This document shows positions 1 to 6,235 of a stretch of DNA of 18,611 nucleotides, piece after piece. Origin of the DNA: an uncultured Gemmatimonadota bacterium (GTDB lineage: Bacteria; Gemmatimonadota; Gemmatimonadetes; Gemmatimonadales; GWC2-71-9). The DNA is taken from NCBI GenBank assembly GCA_937961295.1, contig CALGOK010000021.1, forward strand, positions 1 through 18,611. Direction: 5' to 3'. How positions within the stretch are numbered: position 1 is the first letter of the stretch; each line of letters begins with the position of its first letter. A program made the translations under genes and the position numbers. A model generated the notes under the pieces. It ran no database searches. It saw only the letters and a program-made list of their open reading frames with translations, and was not told the origin of the DNA.

Positions 1-1028
1 TCCTCGAGGAAGTAGCCGTGCCCCGAGTGATCGTAGCAGACGTTCCCCTCGGCCACGGCGTCGTCGGTGCCGTGGATCGTGAGACAGCGCAGGTTGGTCC
101 GCCAGATGGCGGAGTGGCGCACATATTGTCCCGGCACCGAGCCGGCCATGTGCCAGTGCACCGGATAGCGGCCGATCACCCCCGCCTGACCCATCCGGAA
201 GAACTCCACGCCGTCGATGCGCATCGTCGCGCCGGCGAGGGAGATCACGTGACCGCCGAATCCGGCATCGCCCTCCAGCTCGCCCTGGATCAGGATGTTC
301 CGGGTGAGGAGCCCCACCTCGGCGCGCGTGTCGACGGTTCGCCCGGCAAAGCTCTGGGACACTCCCCAGTGCCGGTGCGCCAGCGGCGCACCGAGTTGCA
401 CCGTCGCCCCATTGCCGCCGGCGACGAGCCGCTCTTCGGCGTGGTTGGGGTCGAAATCGGTCGACGCGACGACCACCCGGTCGCCGGGGCGCCAGTCGTG
501 GGCACGCTCGAGGACCAGCGCGGTGGCCCCGGCCTCCGCGGTGGCGGCGAGCCGCGTCCAGCCGAGTCGCTCCTGGCCGTGGAGGTCGAGGGTGCCTCCG
601 GGAAGCACGCCGAGCACCTTGGTCCCGACGCCGACCGAGCCCGAACCGCTGTGGAGCGTCAGGGCGAACCGGTGCCGATGCCGCCGAGCCGCGGTTCCCA
701 CCTCGAACGAGCCGGCCACCAGCACCTCGGCCGCCCGCAGCTCGAGGTCGGCCGAATCGAGCACCAGGAGCCGTCCCTCGATGCGGAGCTGGCCCAGCCG
801 CGGCGGGGAAATGTCGAGCACCACGGTGTCGGTCGCCGGGATCAACACATCGGCGCCAGCCACCGGGACGGGAGCGGGTGCCCAGGTCGCGGGATCAGAC
901 CAGCGCGGCTGCACGGGCTGCGCGGGTGGCGGCGGGGGTAGAGGGTCGGTTGGGGTGGTACTGCGATCGGTGACGCACCCGGCGGCCAGAATCACGGCGC
1001 AGGGGAGGACGACGCGGCGGCGGCTCAT
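1..1028 (-). CDS. G8-domain lipoprotein (partial, C-terminus beyond left edge)
   Basis: The frame is open from an ATG at 1028 to the left edge, giving the first 342 residues of a longer protein. Residues 1-18 look like a lipoprotein signal: MSRRR, a hydrophobic stretch and the box LAAGC with Cys18. A proline-rich linker follows (about 26-41). From Trp43 the pattern WSDPATW, then PVAGADVLIPA, marks a G8 domain (about 43-160), a beta-rich domain of extracellular and carbohydrate-related proteins such as CEMIP/TMEM2. The last residues in the window, NVCYDHSGHGYFLE, resemble the stretch after G8 in that family, where a right-handed beta-helix usually follows. The protein is probably exported and membrane-anchored. 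Hyaluronidase-like or adhesin-like activity cannot be decided from this part. No clear Shine-Dalgarno precedes the ATG. The family call is fairly secure; the function is open. Confidence 0.8.
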   Translation of the reverse strand, partial: MSRRRVVLPCAVILAAGCVTDRSTTPTDPLPPPPPAQPVQPRWSDPATWAPAPVPVAGADVLIPATDTVVLDISPPRLGQLRIEGRLLVLDSADLELRAAEVLVAGSFEVGTAARRHRHRFALTLHSGSGSVGVGTKVLGVLPGGTLDLHGQERLGWTRLAATAEAGATALVLERAHDWRPGDRVVVASTDFDPNHAEERLVAGGNGATVQLGAPLAHRHWGVSQSFAGRTVDTRAEVGLLTRNILIQGELEGDAGFGGHVISLAGATMRIDGVEFFRMGQAGVIGRYPVHWHMAGSVPGQYVRHSAIWRTNLRCLTIHGTDDAVAEGNVCYDHSGHGYFLE

Positions 1029-1075
1029 GGGGGGCTCTGGGATGAGGGTGCGACCCCCGGAAGTATCGGCGGGAC

Positions 1076-1255
1076 CTAGTCGGCCGACAATCTCCCGCGC
1101 CGGCGCACCAGCAGCCCGCGGACCCCGAAGCCCACCAGCCCCACCGCGAGGAAGAACAACCCGGAGGGAACCGGGTCAGGCGGTGGAGCAAGGAGGCAGA
1201 GCCCGGTCGCGGCGCAATCGAGCGCCGACTGGGCGGAGAGCAGGGCCACGGGCAT
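1076..1255 (-). CDS. Small ORF with PEP-CTERM-like tail (doubtful)
   Basis: This is a possible 59-residue protein between the tRNA and the G8-domain gene. After a short N-terminal part it has a proline-rich stretch, then VPSG, a roughly 15-residue hydrophobic helix and a terminal RRRGR cluster. That order (VPxx, one membrane helix, basic end) is the layout of PEP-CTERM sorting tails, although the usual VPEP is VPSG here. No good ribosome site precedes the ATG. The same frame stays open upstream through the tRNA, so the open frame alone means little in such GC-rich DNA. It may be a gene remnant, a tiny sorted protein or chance. Confidence 0.28.
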   Translation of the reverse strand: MPVALLSAQSALDCAATGLCLLAPPPDPVPSGLFFLAVGLVGFGVRGLLVRRRGRLSAD

Positions 1256-1272
1256 GCAGGGATGATAGGCGA

Positions 1273-1303
1273 ACGGCGCCCGGGCGGGGAGCCCGGGCGC
1301 CGT
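1273..1303 (-). terminator. 13-bp perfect hairpin after tRNA-Ser
   Basis: Bases 1273-1285 are perfectly complementary to 1291-1303 (ACGGCGCCCGGGC), with a five-base loop. The hairpin starts seven bases past the 3' end of tRNA-Ser on the same strand, where a transcription stop or a processing boundary is expected. There is no clear T-run after it on the minus strand, so it would be a non-canonical terminator. Confidence 0.55.
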
Positions 1304-1309
1304 GCCCAG

Positions 1310-1396
1310 CGGACAGGGAGGGATTCGAACCCTCGATACCGTTGCCGGTATACCGGTTTTCGAGACCGGCGGTTTCAACCACTCACCCACCTGTCC
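1310..1396 (-). tRNA. tRNA-Ser(CGA)
   Basis: Read on the minus strand, this 87-base element folds as a class II tRNA. The acceptor stem is GGACAGG pairing with CCTGTCC, with G as discriminator. The anticodon stem CCGGT/ACCGG encloses the loop CTCGAAA, giving anticodon CGA, which reads UCG serine codons. A long variable arm contains TACCG and CGGTA. The T arm has the standard GGTTCGAATCC core. A long variable arm and G discriminator are the serine identity elements. The CCA end is not encoded (CTG follows), so it must be added after transcription. The gene lies between the DUF4159 gene and the hairpin at 1273-1303. I see no integrase or duplicated tRNA end that would make it an attachment site. 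Confidence 0.96.
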
Positions 1397-1404
1397 GGAT
1401 GGAG

Positions 1405-1420
1405 GGCACCCGAAGGCGCC
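1405..1420 (-). terminator. UUCG-tetraloop hairpin between DUF4159 gene and tRNA
   Basis: On the minus strand GGCGCC-TTCG-GGTGCC forms a six-pair stem (one G-U) capped by the very stable UUCG loop. It lies 63 bases after the stop of the DUF4159 gene and just before tRNA-Ser. It may end the upstream two-gene transcript or mark a processing site. There is no T-run. Confidence 0.35.
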
Positions 1421-1483
1421 ACAGCCCCGAAATGTGGCGACTGGTGCGGCCGGGATCAAGGCTCCGGTCGCTGCCCGGCGCGA

Positions 1484-2227
1484 TCAGCGCGTCAGCCCGT
1501 ACACGATGTAGTTGGTCGCCAGCTTGTACGCGTCGTTGGAGAGGTTGACCGGGTACCACCCCTCGCCCGACCACTCCATGTAGTCGCCGATGTCGTTGTT
1601 GTAGTTCACGATCACCATCAGCCGCTCGTCGGGATCGTTGCGATCGAAGATCCCGAAGTACCGCGCCACCGCGTAGGAGCGGCCCGGGTGGTGGAGGCCG
1701 TCCAGCGTCTCGAGCCGGAAGAAGCTGTCGAAGATCGGGTGCGAGACGTCCAGCGGGATGATCCTGGCCCACGGCAGCACCCGCCGCATTGCGGCTTCGA
1801 ACGGGATCCACTGGTCGAGCAGGAAGTCATCGACGATCAGGAAGCCGCCGCGCTCCAGCCAGCGCCGCAACCCCGCCGCCTCCTCGACGCTCGGCGCCCA
1901 GTACCCCGGCTCGGAGAGGTACGCCACCGGATAGTCGAACAGCGCGGGGTCGTCCATGGTGAGGATGTTGCTGCCATGCCGGTGCGGATCGACCGACGTG
2001 AGGGCGTGCAGCACGTCCATGAAGTTCCGCTCCATCGCGGGATAGTCGTACGCCCATCCCGGCGGGCCGAAGTTGGTGTAGCGGAGCCGCACGAAGGTGA
2101 ACTGGCCATCGTACGCGAGATTGGGCTCCACGGCGGCGCGCTGCCAGCGCTGCGCACCGAGCGGCGCGGCGAGCGCCACCAGCAGGAGCGCCGCGAGCGG
2201 CAGGCGGAGGTCAGGCCGAGGCGCCAT
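1484..2227 (-). CDS. Exported DUF4159-domain protein
   Basis: This 247-residue protein starts with a Sec-type signal peptide (leucine/alanine-rich core ending APLGAQ, about 1-26). The mature part fits the DUF4159 family: FTFVRLRY near the start, YDYPAMERNFMDVLHALTSV, then LFDYPVAYLSEPGYW, a GGFLIVDDF strand and VSHPIFDSFF. DUF4159 has a glutamine-amidotransferase-like fold, but no enzymatic role is established. Family members often sit near MoxR ATPases and DUF58 proteins, neither of which is present here. The gene overlaps the end of the CDP-alcohol phosphatidyltransferase gene by 17 bases, so the two are probably translated from one mRNA. The start at 2227 is supported by the signal peptide. 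The product is probably periplasmic. Confidence 0.85.
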   Translation of the reverse strand: MAPRPDLRLPLAALLLVALAAPLGAQRWQRAAVEPNLAYDGQFTFVRLRYTNFGPPGWAYDYPAMERNFMDVLHALTSVDPHRHGSNILTMDDPALFDYPVAYLSEPGYWAPSVEEAAGLRRWLERGGFLIVDDFLLDQWIPFEAAMRRVLPWARIIPLDVSHPIFDSFFRLETLDGLHHPGRSYAVARYFGIFDRNDPDERLMVIVNYNNDIGDYMEWSGEGWYPVNLSNDAYKLATNYIVYGLTR

Positions 2228-2840
2228 CGGCCGGGACGCCCCAGAACCGCTTGAGCGACTTCACGATCACCGGCAACCCGCGCAGGACGCAGAACGCCAG
2301 TGCGACCCAGGCCGTGATCCGGAAGGCCTCGTGCAGCGGAACGGCGAGGTCCGCTCCGCGCGCGCCGGCTGGCAGGGCCCGCAGCGCGAGCACCAGGGCG
2401 AGTCCGCAGAAGGTGACCACCTTGGTCACGGCGTAGCCGGTGCGCATCACCGGCGAGCCAACGAGGAACTTCCCCACCGGTGAGCGGTGCTGCAGGAACG
2501 GGGCGGTTCCCTCCCCCACCCCGATGCTGCGGAGCGCATCGGTGAGGGTGGTTCTGCCGATGACCACCAGCGGAATCACCAGCGGGATCATGCCGAGGTG
2601 GGCAAAGAACACCCAAAGCACCATCTCGTACGCGCGGTCGGCAGCGATGTCGAGGACGCTGCCGAACAGCGACGTCTGCCCGGTGCGGCGGGCCACCACG
2701 CCATCGACCGTGTCGAGCATCAGGCCGAGGAACAGCAGGGCCGCGCCCAGCACCCGGAGCGTGACGCTCGCCTCGAGGAGGAGGAGCACGATCGCCACCA
2801 GCAGCGGGTAGCGCGACAGGGTGATCCAGTTGGCGAGCAT
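2211..2840 (-). CDS. CDP-alcohol phosphatidyltransferase family protein
   Basis: A 209-residue integral membrane enzyme with the complete family signature D-x2-DG-x2-AR-x8-G-x3-D-x3-D: Asp43, Asp46, Gly47, Ala50, Arg51, Gly60, Asp64 and Asp68. These aspartates bind the divalent metals used to transfer a phosphatidyl or related group from a CDP-alcohol to an acceptor alcohol. The opening MLANWITLSRYPL is typical of PgsA-like members, and five to six hydrophobic helices are visible. The acceptor (glycerol phosphate, inositol phosphate or other) cannot be read from the sequence. I chose the ATG at 2840 because TGGGAG lies just upstream and the family begins at this point. The open frame extends further upstream to 3002, but that part overlaps the divergent gene's start and is unlike the family. 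The DUF4159 gene follows with a 17-base overlap. Confidence 0.88.
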   Translation of the reverse strand: MLANWITLSRYPLLVAIVLLLLEASVTLRVLGAALLFLGLMLDTVDGVVARRTGQTSLFGSVLDIAADRAYEMVLWVFFAHLGMIPLVIPLVVIGRTTLTDALRSIGVGEGTAPFLQHRSPVGKFLVGSPVMRTGYAVTKVVTFCGLALVLALRALPAGARGADLAVPLHEAFRITAWVALAFCVLRGLPVIVKSLKRFWGVPADGASA

Positions 2841-2909
2841 GCGACTCCCAGGGAACGTGGGAACCCTACGAAGGAATGGAGCCGGAGTTGCGGCGAAGGA
2901 CAAGCTCAC

Positions 2910-2944
2910 CCTCCGCCCCCTCGCTGCGCTCGGGGCAAGCTTCG
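2910..2944. repeat. Palindrome-rich 'PERSEG'-type intergenic element
   Basis: Read on the minus strand, the element contains CCCCGAGCGCAGCGAGG and would translate as ACPERSEG. Near-identical segments recur between genes in many unrelated GC-rich bacteria and generate spurious PERSEG peptides in databases. It sits in the divergent gap between the phosphatidyltransferase and oxidoreductase genes. Only one copy is visible here, so calling it a dispersed repeat rests on my recollection of the motif. Confidence 0.4.
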
Positions 2945-2946
2945 CA

Positions 2947-2975
2947 TTGTCGCACCTCCCGGCCCGGGGTATGAT
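2947..2975 (+). promoter_or_regulatory. Candidate sigma70-type promoter for the Gfo/Idh/MocA gene
   Basis: A -35-like TTGTCG (2947-2952) is separated by 17 bases from a strong -10-like TATGAT (2970-2975). Transcription would begin near 2982, leaving a leader of about 14-23 bases that includes the GGAGG at 2990-2994. Confidence 0.5.
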
Positions 2976-2995
2976 GCGGGGAACCCACCGGAGGC

Positions 2996-4342
2996 ATGCC
3001 ACGGGTGACCAGGCGAACCCTCAACGCGGCGATCATCGGTGCCGGCTCGCGTGGCAACGCCGTCTTCGCCGAGCTCATGGCGACGCACGACACCGGCTTC
3101 GCGGTGGCGGGGGTGGTGGAGCCCGATGACCTTCGCCGCGCTGCTTTTCTCACCCGCTATGATGTGCCGGCCGACCGGGCATTCGCGTCGGTCGAGGCCT
3201 TCCTCGCGGCACCACGGTTCGCCGACGTGGTGTTCATCTGCACTCCCGACCGCACCCACTTTGCCATCTGCCGCGACGTGTCGGCGCACGCCTACGCGGT
3301 GGTGCTCGAGAAGCCCGCGGCCACGACCCTGGCCGAATGCCTGGAACTGCTCGAGGTGCAGCGCCGGCACGGCAACGAGATCTTCATCGCCCACGGGCTG
3401 CGCTACGCCCCATTCTTCCGCCGCGTCCGCGAACTGATCCGCGGCGGCGACCTCGGCGCGCTCCGCCACATCCACCTCACCGAGAACGTCGGCCACTGGC
3501 ACTTCGCGCACAGCTACGTGCGGGGCCAGTGGCGCCGGGCCGACCAGTCGGCCCCGATCATCCTCACCAAGACCTCCCACGACCTCGACGTGCTGCAGTG
3601 GCTGGTGGGGGAACGGGTGCGCCGGGTCACTTGCCACGGCTCGCTGAGCTACTTCCGCGCGGAGAACGCCCCGGCCGGCGCGACCTTCCGGTGCGTGGAC
3701 TGCCCACACCAGGACTCCTGCCTCTACAGCGCCACCCGCTTCTACCTCGATGAGCGGCCCGAGTGGCCCTACGACGTGGTCCTCGGCGGGGCACCCGACT
3801 CGCGAGAGGCACGGCACCGGGCGATCGCGACTGGCCCCTACGGGCACTGCGTCTGGCTCAATGACAACGACGTCTGCGACTCGCAGGTGGTGGTACTCGA
3901 GTACGAGAGCGGCATGATGGCCACCTTCGAGATGCACGCCCTCACCGCGGAGAACACCCGGCTGCTGCGGGTGCTCTGCGAGCGCGGCGAGATCACGGGC
4001 AACTTTCGTCGCAGCCAGCTGCGGGTCTCGCGGTTCACCGGGCAAAAGGACGTGCACGACGTGGAGAAGGTGCCGCTCGAGACGTTCGACGACCCGCACG
4101 GCGGCGGCGACCTCCACCTGCTGCACTCCCTGCACCATCACTTCACCGAGGGCGGCGACATTGACGTGCTGACGCCGCTCGCCAACTCGCTCGCGTCGCA
4201 CGTCCTGGCGTTCCTCGCCGAGGACTCGCGGCTGGCCGGTGGCGCGGCGATCACGGTCTCGCCCGACCAGATTCCCAGCGAGCTCCGGGTGCGCGAGACC
4301 AGCGCGGCGCCGGATCCGTTGCCGATGGTGGAAGGTCGTTAG
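2996..4342 (+). CDS. Gfo/Idh/MocA-family NAD(P)-dependent oxidoreductase
   Basis: The product is 448 residues. The N-terminal Rossmann fold shows IIGAGSRG (13-20) for dinucleotide binding and the family's EKP motif at 105-107, followed by FIAHGLRYAPFFRRV. The putative catalytic region is KTSHDLD (His195, Asp196). Such enzymes oxidise or reduce sugars, inositols and related alcohols in the cytoplasm; the substrate here is unknown. Unusual for the superfamily, the C-terminal domain has a cysteine cluster CVDCPHQDSC (Cys233, 236, 242) plus Cys285 and Cys294, which could bind a metal. Start: GGAGG ends one base before the ATG at 2996, which is very close. The in-frame GTG at 3005, ten bases from the GGAGG, may be the real start (445 residues). 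The stop TAG lies inside the first heptamers of the following array. Confidence 0.88.
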   Translation: MPRVTRRTLNAAIIGAGSRGNAVFAELMATHDTGFAVAGVVEPDDLRRAAFLTRYDVPADRAFASVEAFLAAPRFADVVFICTPDRTHFAICRDVSAHAYAVVLEKPAATTLAECLELLEVQRRHGNEIFIAHGLRYAPFFRRVRELIRGGDLGALRHIHLTENVGHWHFAHSYVRGQWRRADQSAPIILTKTSHDLDVLQWLVGERVRRVTCHGSLSYFRAENAPAGATFRCVDCPHQDSCLYSATRFYLDERPEWPYDVVLGGAPDSREARHRAIATGPYGHCVWLNDNDVCDSQVVVLEYESGMMATFEMHALTAENTRLLRVLCERGEITGNFRRSQLRVSRFTGQKDVHDVEKVPLETFDDPHGGGDLHLLHSLHHHFTEGGDIDVLTPLANSLASHVLAFLAEDSRLAGGAAITVSPDQIPSELRVRETSAAPDPLPMVEGR

Positions 4343-4368
4343 TCGTTGGTCGTTGGTCGTTGGTCGTT
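4334..4368 (+). repeat. Heptanucleotide tandem array RGTCGTT x5
   Basis: Five exact-period seven-base units: GGTCGTT, AGTCGTT, then GGTCGTT three times. The array begins inside the last codons of the oxidoreductase gene, whose TAG stop (4340-4342) straddles units one and two. The same heptamer family returns at 5402-5443 and, inverted, at 5494-5521. Confidence 0.9.
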
Positions 4369-4415
4369 AGGCGTGGGGCTGGCGGCCCGTCCACAGTTGC
4401 CCGATCCCTTCACGC

Positions 4416-4450
4416 TTCCCCATTCCCCATTCCCCATTCCCCATTCACCC
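4416..4450 (+). repeat. Heptanucleotide tandem array TTCCCCA x4 plus one degenerate unit
   Basis: Four perfect TTCCCCA units (4416-4443) are followed by the degenerate TTCACCC. The array lies 15 bases upstream of the ATG of the YdjM-type gene, where a ribosome site would be expected, and no Shine-Dalgarno is present. The unit is unrelated to the RGTCRTT array 48 bases upstream. Confidence 0.88.
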
Positions 4451-4464
4451 TCGACCCGCCCTGC

Positions 4465-5403
4465 ATGGACAACCTCACCCACACCCTGGTGGGAGTCGCG
4501 CTTGGCGAGGCCGGCCTGCGGCGACGCACCCGCCTCGCCACCGCCACGCTGGCCATCGGCGCCAACCTCCCCGACGTCGACGCGCTGATCTACCTGGTGG
4601 GCAGCGACACCGACGCGCTCGCCTTTCGGCGCGGGCACACCCATGGGGTGCTGGCGATGCTGGTGCTGCCGCTGCTGCTGGTCGGGGCGATGCTGCTATA
4701 CGATCGCTGGCGACCCCGGGCCGACGGCGACCCGGGACCGCCCACGCGGCCGGGGGCACTCCTGTTCCTCGCCGCCCTCGCGGTCTGGTCGCACCCGCTG
4801 CTCGACTGGCTCAACGTCTACGGCGTCCGGTTGCTGATGCCGTTCTCCGATCGCTGGTTCTACGGCGATGCGCTCTTCATCATCGATCCGTGGGTGTGGC
4901 TCGCGCTGGGAATCGGCGTGTTCATGAGCCGGCGCCGGATGCGGAAGCAGTCGCCGGCGCCGCATCGCCCGGCACAGATCGCCCTGCTGGTCGGTGCGGC
5001 GTACTTGCTTGCGATGATCGGCTCGTCGCGCGTGGGTGAGGCAGTCGTCGTTGCGCAGGCGCGCGATGAGGCTGAGGCCACCATGATCGCCCCCGTTCCC
5101 GTGTCACCGGTCAGCCGCTACGTGGTGCGCGAGCTTCCGGATGGCTACGAGACCGGGACACTCCGGTTCGACGGTGCCCCGCGCTACGAGGCACTCGAGC
5201 GGCAACCGGTCGGCGACGACCTCACCGCGGCGATGGACGCCGCCGCGACCGGGCCGGGCCGGAACTTCCTGTCGTGGGCGCGGTTCCCGCGGTTCGAGAG
5301 CTGGCCCGAGGGCGACTCGGTGCGCGTGCGCATCAGCGACATGCGCTATGGCACGGGGCGGGAGGCGGGGTTTGCGGTGGTGGAGGTGGTGGTGGGACGG
5401 TAG
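4465..5403 (+). CDS. YdjM-type membrane protein, putative metal-dependent hydrolase
   Basis: This 312-residue protein opens with MDNLTHTLVGVALGEAGL, the typical start of the YdjM/DUF457 family often annotated as membrane-bound metal-dependent hydrolases. Family residues are visible in order: NLTHT near the N-terminus, GANLPDVD, the histidine pair RRGHTHG, and SHPLLDWLNVYG with a further His/Asp pair. These polar residues sit at the edges of hydrophobic helices and could bind metal. Four to five membrane segments precede a soluble C-terminal domain of about 100 residues (from about residue 205). The start at 4465 follows the family; the longer open frame upstream runs through the TTCCCCA array. 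No clear ribosome site is seen. The final codons GGA CGG TAG run into the next heptamer array. Enzymatic activity is not established. Confidence 0.82.
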   Translation: MDNLTHTLVGVALGEAGLRRRTRLATATLAIGANLPDVDALIYLVGSDTDALAFRRGHTHGVLAMLVLPLLLVGAMLLYDRWRPRADGDPGPPTRPGALLFLAALAVWSHPLLDWLNVYGVRLLMPFSDRWFYGDALFIIDPWVWLALGIGVFMSRRRMRKQSPAPHRPAQIALLVGAAYLLAMIGSSRVGEAVVVAQARDEAEATMIAPVPVSPVSRYVVRELPDGYETGTLRFDGAPRYEALERQPVGDDLTAAMDAAATGPGRNFLSWARFPRFESWPEGDSVRVRISDMRYGTGREAGFAVVEVVVGR

Positions 5404-5443
5404 TCATTGGTCATTGGTCATTGGTCATTGGTCGTTGGCCGTT
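5402..5443 (+). repeat. Heptanucleotide tandem array RGTCRTT x6 (TTGGTCA type)
   Basis: Six period-seven units: AGTCATT, GGTCATT three times, GGTCGTT and GGCCGTT. Rotated, the main unit is TTGGTCA, identical to a heptamer of cyanobacterial short tandemly repeated repetitive (STRR) sequences. The array begins at the stop codon of the YdjM-type gene and faces the inverted array at 5494-5521, so the transcript could form an imperfect stem between two convergent genes. Confidence 0.92.
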
Positions 5444-5493
5444 AGGAGCGCGTGGCGCTGTATGGTGCGATCCTATACTTGCCAGAATCCACT

Positions 5494-5521
5494 GACAACC
5501 AACGACCAACGACTAACGACT
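5494..5521 (-). repeat. Inverted partner array AACGACY (RGTCGTT on minus strand)
   Basis: The units GACAACC, AACGACC, AACGACT and AACGACT are reverse complements of the RGTCGTT heptamers at 5402-5443. The two arms enclose about 50 bases that contain a small perfect hairpin, AGCGC-GTG-GCGCT, at 5447-5459. The pair lies between convergent genes, the place for a two-way terminator. Confidence 0.85.
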
Positions 5522-5532
5522 TAGGACTGTCC

Positions 5533-6153
5533 CTACTCGCACCGCACTCCTCCGCCCGCCGCCGCCTCCAGCATCGCCACCAGGTCGGCGAGCGTCTCGC
5601 GACCGGCATCGTCCTCGTACCACGACATCTTGCGCTCGAAGCGCTCGCCGCTCGGCACGTCCTCCAGCAGCAGCCGCAGGGCGCGGGGGCGCTCGATGAA
5701 GCAGCCGCGCTCGCGCCAGTCGGCGTCGAGCAGCACCACCGTCGGCGTGGCCGAGCGGCCATCCTGCGTGGGGTGCGCGTCCATGACGCCCTGCCCGCGC
5801 TCGACCGTCACGACGCGCAGCTCGACGTTGTCCACCGCCGCCGCCAGGCCGGCCATCCAGGGAATGGTGTTGACCGAGTCGGAGCAGCCATCAGGCGCGA
5901 CGGCGAGCAGCCGCCATGTGCCGCCAAGCGCACGGAGCCGAGCCACCAGTGCGGGGTCGGGGTTCGCTGCCAGCTCCGCATTGCGGACCCACTGGTCACG
6001 GCGGCGGTTGGCCTTGTCGAGAAACTCGGCGAACGGCACGCCGCTCTCGTAGATGCCGCGCAGGGTGTCGGCTGGCACCACCATGGGCGCGGCCGGCTGG
6101 ACGCACACCGGCGGAGCGGTGGCGAGGACCGAGAGAAGGAGGAGAGGGGCCAT
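5533..6153 (-). CDS. Exported thioredoxin-fold protein with single cysteine
   Basis: The protein has 206 residues. Residues 1-18 are hydrophobic with an alanine/proline end, fitting a signal peptide. The region from about 78 fits a thioredoxin fold of the Thioredoxin_9 type: strand WRLLAVAPDG, the active-site position CSDS (Cys90) followed by VNTIPWMAGLA, a strand VELRVVTV, then ATPTVVLLD with the expected cis-proline. The second cysteine of a CxxC pair is replaced by serine, so classic dithiol exchange is not possible. A monothiol role or a purely binding role remains. No other cysteine is near the site. The gene is convergent with the YdjM-type gene across the paired heptamer arrays and divergent from the membrane protein at 6236. 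The partner is unknown. Confidence 0.72.
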   Translation of the reverse strand: MAPLLLLSVLATAPPVCVQPAAPMVVPADTLRGIYESGVPFAEFLDKANRRRDQWVRNAELAANPDPALVARLRALGGTWRLLAVAPDGCSDSVNTIPWMAGLAAAVDNVELRVVTVERGQGVMDAHPTQDGRSATPTVVLLDADWRERGCFIERPRALRLLLEDVPSGERFERKMSWYEDDAGRETLADLVAMLEAAAGGGVRCE

Positions 6154-6235
6154 GCGGACAAGATAGGGGAGATGACGGCTTCCTGCCTTCCGGCGCGCAA
6201 TGCGGGGGTGAACCCCTCACAACCCGGGAGGCATC

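Noticed and set aside
1310..1396. tRNA-Ser as an integration site of a mobile element
   Set aside because: I see no integrase gene, and no duplicated tRNA 3' end in the window.
2906..4201. 431-codon minus-strand frame
   Set aside because: It lies opposite the Gfo/Idh/MocA gene and has the Val/His/Arg-rich composition of an antisense GC frame.
5474..5479. TATACT as a -10 box inside the loop of the paired arrays
   Set aside because: No -35-like sequence lies 16-18 bases upstream, and the site is between convergent gene ends.
4334..5521. Repeats considered as a CRISPR array
   Set aside because: Units are seven bases, directly adjacent and without spacers; no cas gene is present.
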